64,000 nucleotides of DNA from Acidobacteria bacterium UBA2990 (GTDB lineage Bacteria; Acidobacteriota; Vicinamibacteria; Vicinamibacterales; UBA8438). A model generated the notes under the pieces. It worked only from the letters and a program-made list of their open reading frames with translations. It was not told the origin of the DNA and searched no databases. Of this stretch, positions 28,013 through 35,007 are shown one piece after another. The DNA lies in the NCBI GenBank assembly GCA_002347025.1, contig DEAE01000005.1:1-64000 (forward strand), read 5' to 3'. Position 1 is the stretch's first letter. Every line of letters begins with the position of its first letter. The translations under genes were made by a program, and so were the position numbers.

Positions 28013-28733
28013 TAGTCGAGGAGGAATATTCAGACGTTCTTCGCTGTAGCATCAGGTAGCAGCTTGTAGCAAGACCAGCGGACCCGAAGATCATGCACAT
28101 GACGAGAATTTGGTACCGCACGGCGATGAGCGGTGTGACTCCAGACAGTATCTGGCCCGTCATCATTCCGGGCAGGGAGACCAGTCCGACAGCGAGTAGT
28201 GAGTTCGTCATCGGAATCAGTGCTGTATTCATTGCAGCGCTTCGGGCTTGCTGGTAGCTTGATCCACGGTGCCGTTCAGTCGAGAACCGTTCGGCAGCTA
28301 GGCTGACGGTGTTCATAGAGTTGGCGAATATGATCCCGGCCAGAGGGATGACCACGCCGATTTCATGCCAGCGCTCTAAGTCGAGTATCCCTTGTGTTGC
28401 TATACCAAGTACGGTTAATGCACCAAGGCTGATTGAAATCAGCGCCTTCGGATAGTGGTTTGTTCGGTCCTTGCCTAAAGGGCGCAGGGCGATCCATCCT
28501 GCTATGGCCAACATCATGCCTAAGAATGTGAGAGTAACTAGCGCTTGTTCGGAACCGAAAATAAAGGTGAGAAAGTAACCTACTACTAAGAGTTGACTAA
28601 CCATGCGGAGTATCGCTACTAGCGCGGTGCGGAGGCCAAGCGACCAAGTATGAATAATCAAAAGTACCGCGGCAACTGGAATGAAAGCTAGAGCGAGGCG
28701 AGCAATCGGAATAATGTCTACGCTATCGGTCAT
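28005..28733 (-). CDS. fetB: FetB-type ABC permease (UPF0014), orphan
   Basis: The 242-residue membrane protein has about six or seven helices and the UPF0014 landmarks RMVSQLLVVGYFLTFIF, NSMNTVSLAAERFS and ARSAAMNTALIPMTNSL, plus LPGMMTGQILSGVTPLIAVRYQ-like text. In E. coli FetB with the ATPase FetA exports iron. No FetA-like ATPase gene adjoins here; the nearest ABC ATPase belongs to a different pair 13 kb away. So the partner is elsewhere or the permease acts with another ATPase. It is convergent with the propeller gene. Confidence 0.88.
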   Translation of the reverse strand: MTDSVDIIPIARLALAFIPVAAVLLIIHTWSLGLRTALVAILRMVSQLLVVGYFLTFIFGSEQALVTLTFLGMMLAIAGWIALRPLGKDRTNHYPKALISISLGALTVLGIATQGILDLERWHEIGVVIPLAGIIFANSMNTVSLAAERFSTERHRGSSYQQARSAAMNTALIPMTNSLLAVGLVSLPGMMTGQILSGVTPLIAVRYQILVMCMIFGSAGLATSCYLMLQRRTSEYSSSTIN

Positions 28734-28835
28734 GGTTTAGAGGGGGTGAAAGGTTCAACCACCGGCTACCGCTTTTGTTGGTGGGTCAGCCTGCTCTATA
28801 TTAAGTGAGGAATTGGCTGTCGATGTAGCCTTGAA

Positions 28836-29108
28836 CTAGGAATAGTCGCCTGGTAAGGCCGATTCGCCGATACGCAGGGTGCCCTTATCTGCTTGAGATA
28901 GGAGGTCACGAGCGGTTTCGGCAAGTGTAGTTGGAACTATTACTTCAGCGGCACCGATGCCGTCGATGGTGATGCCGTGAGTAACACGAAGCGTCTCGCC
29001 GCGGAGCCTACAAGGGATACCGTGCGCTTCAAGGAACGCTTTGACTTGGGCTTCTACAAATTGGCCCTGGACAGTCGAGATGACCACGTAATTGCTATCG
29101 GTATTCAT
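28836..29108 (-). CDS. DUF2007-like small signal-transducing protein
   Basis: This 90-residue soluble protein starts NYVVISTVQGQFVEAQVKAF, then LEAHGIPCRLRGET and the repeat-like end AEVIVPTTLAETARDLLSQA. The order (strand, helix, HGIPC, later VPxxxxExARxLL) is the DUF2007 pattern, a small ferredoxin-like fold. Role unknown; members are sometimes fused to regulatory or metal domains. It is preceded on its own strand by a 389-base non-coding stretch. Confidence 0.72.
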   Translation of the reverse strand: MNTDSNYVVISTVQGQFVEAQVKAFLEAHGIPCRLRGETLRVTHGITIDGIGAAEVIVPTTLAETARDLLSQADKGTLRIGESALPGDYS

Positions 29109-29497
29109 GCTCTTATCTCCATTGTGATGTCAAAGTAGAACCTTTGCGAGGTGCATAGGCACTGCCGATAAACCGGCATTAAGAGAAAGTATCCGCAGTC
29201 AGACTGGTACTTAGAATTACGAGTAATACGCATACCTCACCTTGGTCGCATCGCACGAGTAGTTGTGTCTGTCTGCGTGGGTTTGTAGATACTTGCTTTG
29301 GTCACAAACCGCCCAGACAGGGGGCGCCCATAATGATTGGAAGGCGCCCACTGTAAGGGGTGTACTTCGGCCTCTTGTAACCTTTTGTGCTAGCTCGGTC
29401 TTTTGTTCGTACACTGGGACGACGGTTATCGGTTTTGGTACACTCAACCCGTCATGGTTTCTAGGTCGTAAACAAGGTTGTCAACTGAGTTTCCGTC
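29109..29497. other. 389-base non-coding region with two consecutive hairpins
   Basis: No credible gene was found on either strand. Two stem-loops are visible: GGTTTGT (29280-29286) with ACAAACC (29304-29310), and GGGCGCC (29322-29328) with GGCGCCC (29343-29349). The second can also be read as a direct repeat of GGCGCCCA at a 20-base interval, the style of an operator. It lies upstream of the DUF2007-like gene and downstream of the NIPSNAP gene. It could be a leader RNA, a small RNA or a repressor site. Confidence 0.3.
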
Positions 29498-29917
29498 TTA
29501 CCGCAAAGGTGAGTAATCAGTTGCTTCCATGAAGACACTCTCGACCTGGACACGTCCTACTCCTGAAGCCTGAGCTACCCCTGGCCATTCGGCATCTTCA
29601 CGAAATCCTCCCCAATTTTCTTGGGCTGCTTCGCGGCTGTCATGCGCGATGATGTAAACGAGTGTATTGGGAGTATCCTGGGGGACCCAGTAGCCGATGT
29701 TTTCCATGTTATGACGATCGAAGATCCTCATCGTGTGATCCCGGAACCGGGCATTGAGGTTGGGGAGCTTTCCGTCCGCTGTGGTGTAGGTTCTGAGTTC
29801 GAAGACTTTGTTACCTTGGGCTTGAACATCGTTTGGCCCAAAGAAGGTCCCAGTGCTGAAACCGGCCAGAAAGATTAGGATGGCAAATAGGGCGAAATAA
29901 TTTGTGCGGCTAGTCAT
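29498..29917 (-). CDS. NIPSNAP family protein, exported
   Basis: The 139-residue protein has an N-terminal hydrophobic leader (FALFAILIFLAGFSTGTF, cleaved near VQAQ). A NIPSNAP/dimeric alpha-beta barrel domain follows, with VFELRTYTTADGKLPNLNAR, IGYWVPQDTPNTLVYIIAH and the helix SREAAQENWGGFRED. The fold is shared with small monooxygenases, but the substrate is unknown. AAGGAG precedes the ATG, which overlaps the stop of the upstream Nudix gene by four bases. Extracytoplasmic NIPSNAP proteins are common in the presumed host phylum. Confidence 0.85.
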   Translation of the reverse strand: MTSRTNYFALFAILIFLAGFSTGTFFGPNDVQAQGNKVFELRTYTTADGKLPNLNARFRDHTMRIFDRHNMENIGYWVPQDTPNTLVYIIAHDSREAAQENWGGFREDAEWPGVAQASGVGRVQVESVFMEATDYSPLR

Positions 29918-30348
29918 GATGTCTCCTTGGTTATGTTGAGGCAGTTCAGTGCCCGTCTGAAGACTGATGAGACGGGACGACCATCAAGTAATTTCGCTGC
30001 CCGGCGTGCAGTCGTCCACCTCCGCTGTCGTATGTGTTGCTCGTCCCACTGATGGTCTACGCTGTCGACTTCCAGCAGAAAAGCAGCGACGGTGAGTTTA
30101 CGGCTCTGTTTGACGATGTCATAGTAACCGACAGGGTTGTCAAATACACGCCCATGAATACCAGCTTCCTCTTGGGCTTCGCGTATAGCGGTTGCCGAGG
30201 CGGTGTCACCAGGGTCAATGAAGCCCTTTGGGATGGTCCAGCGACCAGAGTTCACTGTCGTGATGAGACAAATTTCGATCTTGTCTTTCCGATGCCTGAA
30301 GGGAATTGCTGCGGCCTGTTCCACAGAGCGTGATCCGATCAATTCCAT
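29914..30348 (-). CDS. Nudix hydrolase
   Basis: This 144-residue protein has the Nudix box GFIDPGDTASATAIREAQ followed by EEAGI. The REAQEEAG core is intact, but the upstream E position reads Asp (PGDT), a conservative change. WTIPKGF before the box and VAAFLLEV after it fit a small nucleotide-diphosphate hydrolase or Ap4A-like enzyme. It hydrolyses a nucleoside diphosphate linked to another moiety; the substrate is not assignable. The stop overlaps the start of the NIPSNAP gene (ATGA). No good ribosome site before the ATG at 30348. Confidence 0.85.
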   Translation of the reverse strand: MELIGSRSVEQAAAIPFRHRKDKIEICLITTVNSGRWTIPKGFIDPGDTASATAIREAQEEAGIHGRVFDNPVGYYDIVKQSRKLTVAAFLLEVDSVDHQWDEQHIRQRRWTTARRAAKLLDGRPVSSVFRRALNCLNITKETS

Positions 30349-30589
30349 GCTTTTTTGAGTCGAGGGACATCTCCATCTTGAGATCGCGTGTCGCCAATAG
30401 AAGACCTAAACGGCCCCAGAGTGTTTAGGAGACAACACTCACATGAGAGTAGTTCAGGCTAGCCGGTTGGACTCTTGAGGTGCTGATGCCCTTGGCATCA
30501 GGCCCACTACGCCACCCAGAGAGTCTGCCTGGCATTTCTTTGCCGCTAGCACCCAACCAGAATTGATCGGCGTGCGATGTGAAGACCAC
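30349..30589. other. Intergenic region with two perfect hairpins
   Basis: This holds GAGTGTT (30419-30425) pairing with AACACTC (30434-30440), and CTGATGCC (30483-30490) pairing with GGCATCAG (30494-30501) around the loop CTT. No T-run follows either. On the minus strand the region lies between the DUF411 gene and the Nudix gene. I see no gene in it. Confidence 0.4.
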
Positions 30590-30637
30590 ATCTTCAACGT
30601 ATGCCGAACTCGGTCAAGGCTTGTGTACGTTGAAGAT
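30590..30637. repeat. Perfect 12-base inverted repeat across the DUF411 stop codon
   Basis: ATCTTCAACGTA (30590-30601) and its exact complement TACGTTGAAGAT (30626-30637) flank a 24-base loop that contains the TGA stop of the DUF411 gene (30614-30616). The transcript end can fold into a long stem, which may protect the mRNA or slow the ribosome. It is not followed by a T-run. Confidence 0.6.
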
Positions 30638-31060
30638 TGCCATCTCGCCCTCGTCATCGAATGACACTACTGGGAACTCCTGAGGGTTGGGTCCTTCCAT
30701 CCCAGGGGAACCTTGAGGCATACCAGGCACTGAAATACCAGCTACTTCAGGTCGCTCGTCCAACAACCGACGGATGTCCTCAGCTGGGACGTGTCCTTCG
30801 ATCACATAGCCGTCGACAAGGCCTGTGTGGCAGGAAAACAGGCGGTTTGGTACCCCGTTCTCTGTCTTGATTTGTGTCACGTCATGTACGTCAGTTGTTT
30901 CCACGGTGAAGCCTGCGTCTTTGAGATGTGAGACCCATCCCATGCAACATCCTCAAGTCGGTGATTTATAAACCTGGACTACCGGCTGTTGGGTCTTTAC
31001 GGTTGTCAGTGATCCGACTCCGACTAGGATTGCAAAACAGAGAGAAAGCAACGTACGCAT
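30614..31060 (-). CDS. DUF411/CopG-like copper protein, candidate selenoprotein with in-frame UGA (Sec36)
   Basis: Read through one in-frame TGA (30953-30955), this gives a 148-residue protein: signal peptide MRTLLSLCFAILVGVGSL, then VVQVYKSPT, the UGA, GCCMGWVSHLKDAGF and a full DUF411 body. That body includes LFSCHTGLVDGYVIEGHVP, VPGMPQGSPGM and a C-terminal IFNVHKP. The family motif is SPTCGCC: the UGA replaces exactly its first Cys. The CXCC set plus SCHT are copper ligands in CopG. AAGGAG lies seven bases before the ATG at 31060, so translation really begins upstream of the UGA. Reading only from the ATG at 30943 would lose the leader and the site. A nonsense mutation or sequencing error is the alternative. 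Selenocysteine is favoured by the exact position and the hairpin that follows. Confidence 0.75.
30922..30955 (-). promoter_or_regulatory. Candidate bacterial SECIS hairpin at the UGA of the DUF411 gene
   Basis: Starting with the UGA itself, the RNA can fold as UGAG with CUCA, one bulged G, AUGU with ACAU, a five-base bulge, then GGGA with UCUC (one G-U) around a four-base loop UGGG. That is 12 pairs in 34 bases. The sequence GGUCU lies 17 bases after the UGA; in E. coli fdhF the SelB-recognised GGUCU lies 18 bases after it, by my memory of that element. An alternative fold pairs AUG.GA with UC.CAU and presents UGGGUC as loop. The position, immediately 3' of the UGA, is right for a bacterial element. 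Confidence 0.55.
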
Positions 31061-31117
31061 ACAAGTCTCCTTCACGAGACGAAAAAGTACCGTGTAAAAT
31101 TCGACCCAGCCTACAGG

Positions 31118-31687
31118 CTACTCTCTGGCAGGCTGATTAGCAAGCCATCTTAGAGCAGGTAGTCCATCGATGCTTTGGCTGTTGTTTGTGTGTTGGTACA
31201 AACGTAACCCTGCGTCGCCTTTCTTATAGCTCCAAGCAGGTAGCTGGGGTCGGTGTTTCACAAACTGGTACTCGGGTATTCCGAATCCACAAGAGTCCGA
31301 CATACGCTGGACATCGATGCAAATAATAGCCCGTCCTTCAGGACCGACTGGGAAGTGCTGGCGTAAATCTGTCCAAGTCCTGTCTGGTGGCTCTACTGCG
31401 TGTCCCAGTCCGTGTAGGCGGACGATTCTTGGCGAACCCTCGAAAGCACAGAACATTATGATAATGCGGCCGTTTTCTCGGAGGTGGGCGACGGTTTCCG
31501 CACCGCTACCAACATGATCAAGATAGGCAACTTGGCTGGAGCCCAGCACTCGGAATGTGTCGAGTCCTTTGGGTGAAAGATTTAAATGTCCCGAGTTTCC
31601 CAATGGTGCCGTCGCCACAAAAAAGAGGTGTTGCTTCTCGATAAAATTTCGTAGAAAACCGTCAAGTGTCTGGTATTGCTTGCCCAT
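31118..31687 (-). CDS. Pyridoxamine 5'-phosphate oxidase-like flavin-binding protein
   Basis: This 189-residue split-barrel protein reads FIEKQHLFFVATAPLGNSGHLNLSPKG at the start, VAYLDHVGSGAETVAHLRENGRIIIMF in the middle, and SCGFGIPEYQF late. The split-barrel FMN fold and the PKG and ENGRI motifs are those of the stand-alone PNPOx-like (general stress/F420 or FMN-binding) proteins. It is probably an FMN or F420 redox protein rather than true PdxH. AAGGACTAAGG precedes the ATG. It follows the PlsC-like gene on the minus strand after ten bases. Confidence 0.83.
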   Translation of the reverse strand: MGKQYQTLDGFLRNFIEKQHLFFVATAPLGNSGHLNLSPKGLDTFRVLGSSQVAYLDHVGSGAETVAHLRENGRIIIMFCAFEGSPRIVRLHGLGHAVEPPDRTWTDLRQHFPVGPEGRAIICIDVQRMSDSCGFGIPEYQFVKHRPQLPAWSYKKGDAGLRLYQHTNNSQSIDGLPALRWLANQPARE

Positions 31688-31697
31688 CCTTAGTCCT

Positions 31698-32483
31698 TTA
31701 GTTGGTGGGTGGTTCTTTTGTGTCGAATGTCCGTTGAATGGCTTCTCTTGTCACGTCGATGAGCTCTTTGAGACGCTTTTCATCGTATGCCGTAGTGTCA
31801 ATCGGTTTACCCAGTATTACGTCGACTGTGCCAGGCCGTGGAGCAAGTGTGGTTTTGGGGAGCAACGAAAACGTGCCCTTGATTGTTACAGGAACGATAG
31901 GGACCTTTGCTCTTAGTGCGATCTTGAATACACCTGGCTTGAAGGGCTGGAGTCGACCGTCAGCAGTGCGGGTGCCCTCAGGGAAGACGGCAAGTGACTG
32001 ACCCTTGCGGACACCTTCTATGACTCGGCGCATGCTGACCGCGGTTTTTCTGGCGTTACCACGGTCGATGGGGAAGTGACCTGCGGTCCAAAGATGCCAG
32101 CCCATAAATGGCACGAAGAATAGACTACGCTTGGCCATGATGCGGAATGGGAGGGGAAGATACGCGAAGAGGGCAGGTGTGTCGATGAGGCTAGAGTGAT
32201 TCGCCATATATACGTAGGGTCGATCTGGTTTTACGTGTTCGACTCCATGAACTTTGATTCTCGCGAAGATTGACCAGGCAACGAGTCTGCACCACCAGCG
32301 AGCGCACGAAAACTGAAGGTTGCCACTTGGATCGAAAGGCCATATGAGTAGCGAGAGACTGCCCATAACTACCGTGTAGGTATACCAAAGTAGATTGGCA
32401 AACGGAGCCCAGATATAGACGAGCAACCTTCTTACGAATGTTAGGTTGCGTGACTGTGTCGGCCGCAATGGGAGCCCTGGCAT
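31698..32483 (-). CDS. 1-acyl-sn-glycerol-3-phosphate acyltransferase (PlsC family)
   Basis: The 261-residue membrane acyltransferase has the catalytic NHSSLIDT (HX4D) motif, FPEGTR (acceptor-binding) and later IVPVTIKG. N-terminal hydrophobic helices occupy roughly 18-50. It transfers an acyl chain to lysophosphatidate in glycerolipid synthesis. A second PlsC-like gene lies at the right edge of the window. The ATG at 32483 follows the stop of the small Cys/His-rich frame by two bases (TAACGATG), so translation of the two may be coupled; no separate ribosome site is seen. Confidence 0.88.
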   Translation of the reverse strand: MPGLPLRPTQSRNLTFVRRLLVYIWAPFANLLWYTYTVVMGSLSLLIWPFDPSGNLQFSCARWWCRLVAWSIFARIKVHGVEHVKPDRPYVYMANHSSLIDTPALFAYLPLPFRIMAKRSLFFVPFMGWHLWTAGHFPIDRGNARKTAVSMRRVIEGVRKGQSLAVFPEGTRTADGRLQPFKPGVFKIALRAKVPIVPVTIKGTFSLLPKTTLAPRPGTVDVILGKPIDTTAYDEKRLKELIDVTREAIQRTFDTKEPPTN

Positions 32484-32485
32484 CG

Positions 32486-32755
32486 TTACTGGTACTTTCG
32501 CCAGTCAAGCTCGTTCGGCCAGGGTAGGTGGAATCGGTGATTAGGAAGCGGCTGTTCAGGCTTTATCATATCGCTGTGCCTGTCTGTGCAGACTGGCCGG
32601 TTGTTAGGAAAGACTGAAGTATGGGTTGCGCAGGTATCTAGGTTTTTGTCTCGTGAGATGCAGTTGGAGGCTGGCTGACCGCAGCAGGGATGATTGTAAA
32701 GGTCTCGTCCGAAAAACATTAGTATGTCGTTAAGGCGGTAGTGGATCTGGGACAT
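32486..32755 (-). CDS. Small Cys/His-rich protein, 89 residues, unknown
   Basis: The frame reads MSQIHYRLNDILMFFGRDL, then YNHPCCGQPASNCISRDKN, with five Cys and six His in 89 residues, and ends LPWPNELDWRKYQ. An AGAGG lies five bases before the ATG. Its stop is only two bases before the plsC start. Both features speak for a real gene, as does the codon choice, which resembles the neighbours. I know no family. The Cys/His spacing (HPCCGQPASNC, later DTCATH and CTDRH) could hold zinc. It may be a chance frame instead. Confidence 0.45.
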   Translation of the reverse strand: MSQIHYRLNDILMFFGRDLYNHPCCGQPASNCISRDKNLDTCATHTSVFPNNRPVCTDRHSDMIKPEQPLPNHRFHLPWPNELDWRKYQ

Positions 32756-32877
32756 GTCTGCCTCTTTCCTGCAGGGATTCTACTTTACGAACGATGTTGC
32801 ACCAGTGAGGCCACTGCCAGGACATGTGCCGCCATCTAATTTGCTATCGATGAAATGGGTAGTTGTGAACGCCAGCT

Positions 32878-33630
32878 TCACCGCGGCAAAGACGCTCGGA
32901 TGTAAAGCAGATCAATCAGCGCTTGGGCGCGTTCGAGTGGACCCGGTTGCTCCAGAAGGCCGAGTCGGTTGAATGGGGCGATGTCTATGAGTTGCGCAAT
33001 GCCATTGACGAGTTCTTCGTCGCCTAAGCCGTCTGGTATCTGTAAGCCGGGGATTGCAATAGGAATCAGTGCGGCCAGTTCCTCACGAAGGTCACTTAGT
33101 TCGGTTATGTCTGAGCGGTTTAGCTGTTCAGGAATGGCTTCTATGTGAGCTGTCCGATAGGCACGGCTGTAGTCTTCGCTAGTAATTCGAAATTTTGTCA
33201 GTCCACCCAACACAATGTTGAAACGACCGTCAGGTAGTTCTTCAGCTTCAGTAATGACACCGACGCAGCCGATTGGAAAGACCGGTGGAGTTCCTTGATA
33301 ATCGGTCTCATAGCCAGGTTCCAGCATCACCATTCCGATTAGCCTGTTTCCCTCGAGAGCATCAGCGACCATCTCACGATAACGTTGTTCAAAGATATGG
33401 AGCGGTCGGCTAGACCGGGGAAACAACATTACATCCGACAGCGGAAAGATTGGAATGGTTGTTGGTAGGGCGGTCGGTGCGTATCCTCTGGTTGTTGCGG
33501 GTTGAGCCAAGGCCGGTGGTAGAGAAATCAGAAGACTTATCAATCCGATGAGGCAGAGGTGGGTCACCAGACCCCAGTGCTTCAGGTTTTTCGTTGGACG
33601 ATTCTGAATCTGCCAGCTGGACGAGGGCAT
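32878..33630 (-). CDS. Exported LON-substrate-binding (Lon N-terminal) domain protein
   Basis: The 250-residue protein begins at ATG 33630 (MPSSSWQIQNRP). A hydrophobic leader around 20-45 ends ALAQP, so the domain appears exported or membrane-anchored. The Lon N-domain follows: IPIFPLSDVMLFPRSSRPLHIFEQRYREMV, GVITEAEELPDGRFNIVLGG and the helical end LLEQPGPLERAQALIDLLY. No ATPase or peptidase domain is present. The longer frame to 33687 uses TTG within a hairpin and is less likely. An extracytoplasmic Lon N-domain is unusual. Confidence 0.8.
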   Translation of the reverse strand: MPSSSWQIQNRPTKNLKHWGLVTHLCLIGLISLLISLPPALAQPATTRGYAPTALPTTIPIFPLSDVMLFPRSSRPLHIFEQRYREMVADALEGNRLIGMVMLEPGYETDYQGTPPVFPIGCVGVITEAEELPDGRFNIVLGGLTKFRITSEDYSRAYRTAHIEAIPEQLNRSDITELSDLREELAALIPIAIPGLQIPDGLGDEELVNGIAQLIDIAPFNRLGLLEQPGPLERAQALIDLLYIRASLPR

Positions 33631-33671
33631 TAAATCATCTCGGTGTGGAGAACGGGAGCCTTTGTACCAGT

Positions 33672-33703
33672 AGTCTCGCTGCCACAAAGTGGCTGCAGAG
33701 ACT
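33672..33703. other. Strong hairpin between the nine-gene operon and the LON-domain gene
   Basis: AGTCTC (33672-33677) pairs with GAGACT (33698-33703), and GC-x-GCCAC with GTGGC-x-GC around the loop AAA, one mismatch and one bulge. About 13 pairs in 32 bases lie 183 bases beyond the nifS-like gene and upstream of the LON-domain start. It may end the operon or fold in the leader. No T-run. Confidence 0.45.
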
Positions 33704-33885
33704 CACTTCTCAGGGTGGAAGGCTATCATGGACTGGCTTTTACTGAGGCCTTTATATGAGAAGTTGTCCAAGGTTCCTTGGCCTGTAAAGCATTCGGTTG
33801 AGCTGGACTGCTTGCCTTTGAGGCTGGTCGAGATTAGCAATTGTCCGTGAAATCTACATACCTGTCGACCACTGTAGTGGGTTGC

Positions 33886-35007
33886 TCAGCTTTTTAACAT
33901 TGCTTCGACAGATTCCACCACCAGGGTCACAGCGGTATCAATTTCTTCAGTAGAGGTGAACCGGCCCAATGAAAATCGTACACTTCCACGGATGCTCGCA
34001 TCGTCGCAGCCCATCGCTCCAAGGACGTAGCTCGGTTGAAGTAAGGCGCTTGTACAAGCAGAACTGGAAGAGACGGCCAGGCCGGGCATTCGGGCCATTA
34101 GCTTTGCTCCATCCACGCCGTTGAAACTCAGATTCGAAGTGGTATTGAGCCGATCTGAATGGTGACCGTTGACCTTAGCATGTAGTTTGGTGCAAAGGCT
34201 CTTTTCTAAGTGATCTCTGAGCCTTCTGATGCCAGCAACCTTAGGCAGCGTTGCAGCTATTCCCATACCTACGATCCCTGGCACGTTGAGAGTTCCAGAT
34301 CGTAGCCCTCGTTCATGCCCTCCTCCGTGTATTAATGCTTCACACCGAACTCTTGGGTCTCGGCGTCGGACATAAAGAATACCAACACCTTTGGGGCCGT
34401 GAATCTTGTGAGCACTCGCGCTCAGCAGATCGATGTGCATACTGCTTACGTCGATTGGTTCCTTTCCGTAGGACTGCGTGGCGTCGGTGTGAAAGAGGAT
34501 GCCGTGTTCTCGGCACAGCGCACCGATCTTAGAAATGGGATGAAGGACCCCTGTCTCATTGTTGGCATGCATGGCTGAGACCATTAGTGTCTGATCAGTG
34601 ATTGCTGCTTTGAGATGAGCGAGATCAAGGCGGCCTCCGGAATCGACTCCAAGGTAGGTTACGCGAAATCCTTTCTTCTCAAGGTAATCGCAGGTATCTA
34701 GCACTGCCCGATGTTCGGTTGAGACGGTAATAATGTGTTGTTTTCTGTAGGCCGCCGAGTGCGTAACGCCTAGTAAGGCCAGGTTGTTCGACTCGGTGGC
34801 ACCACTAGTCCAGACGATTTCGCGCGGATCGGCTCTAATCACTGAGGCGACTTGCTGTCTTGCGGTTTCGACGGCCGTTGCAGCGGCGCATCCTAGCGCA
34901 TGGTGTCGGCTTGCGGCGTTCCCAAAATTTTCTGTTAGGAACGGTATCATTGCCTTGAGCACCTCAGGCGCCAGCGGGGTTGTTGCGTTGTGGTCCAGAT
35001 AGATCAT
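33886..35007 (-). CDS. Cysteine desulfurase (NifS/IscS family)
   Basis: The 373-residue PLP enzyme begins MIYLDHNATTPLAPEV. Landmarks are TSGATESNN, TEHRAVLD, AMHANNETG, the PLP lysine in SASAHKIHGPKG (Lys201), GGGHERGLRSGTLN and the persulfide cysteine in SSSSACTSA (Cys318). It removes sulfur from cysteine and passes it to iron-sulfur assembly or to another acceptor. The ATG overlaps the stop of the terpene cyclase-like gene (ATGA). It is the last gene of the nine-gene operon and probably supplies sulfur to the radical SAM enzyme, the eight-Cys protein or the lipoyl protein. No IscU is encoded beside it. Confidence 0.9.
   Translation of the reverse strand: MIYLDHNATTPLAPEVLKAMIPFLTENFGNAASRHHALGCAAATAVETARQQVASVIRADPREIVWTSGATESNNLALLGVTHSAAYRKQHIITVSTEHRAVLDTCDYLEKKGFRVTYLGVDSGGRLDLAHLKAAITDQTLMVSAMHANNETGVLHPISKIGALCREHGILFHTDATQSYGKEPIDVSSMHIDLLSASAHKIHGPKGVGILYVRRRDPRVRCEALIHGGGHERGLRSGTLNVPGIVGMGIAATLPKVAGIRRLRDHLEKSLCTKLHAKVNGHHSDRLNTTSNLSFNGVDGAKLMARMPGLAVSSSSACTSALLQPSYVLGAMGCDDASIRGSVRFSLGRFTSTEEIDTAVTLVVESVEAMLKS

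Noticed and set aside
29217..29447. A small frame in the 389-base gap
   Set aside because: No ribosome site or family-like pattern, and it covers both hairpins; treated as non-coding.
30454..30657. A 67-residue frame downstream of and overlapping the DUF411 end
   Set aside because: It covers the hairpins and shows no protein-like pattern.
30614..30943. Reading the DUF411 gene from the internal ATG at 30943
   Set aside because: This start loses the signal peptide and the SPT-x-GCC metal motif, has no ribosome site, and the true N-terminus with a good AAGGAG site lies upstream through the UGA.
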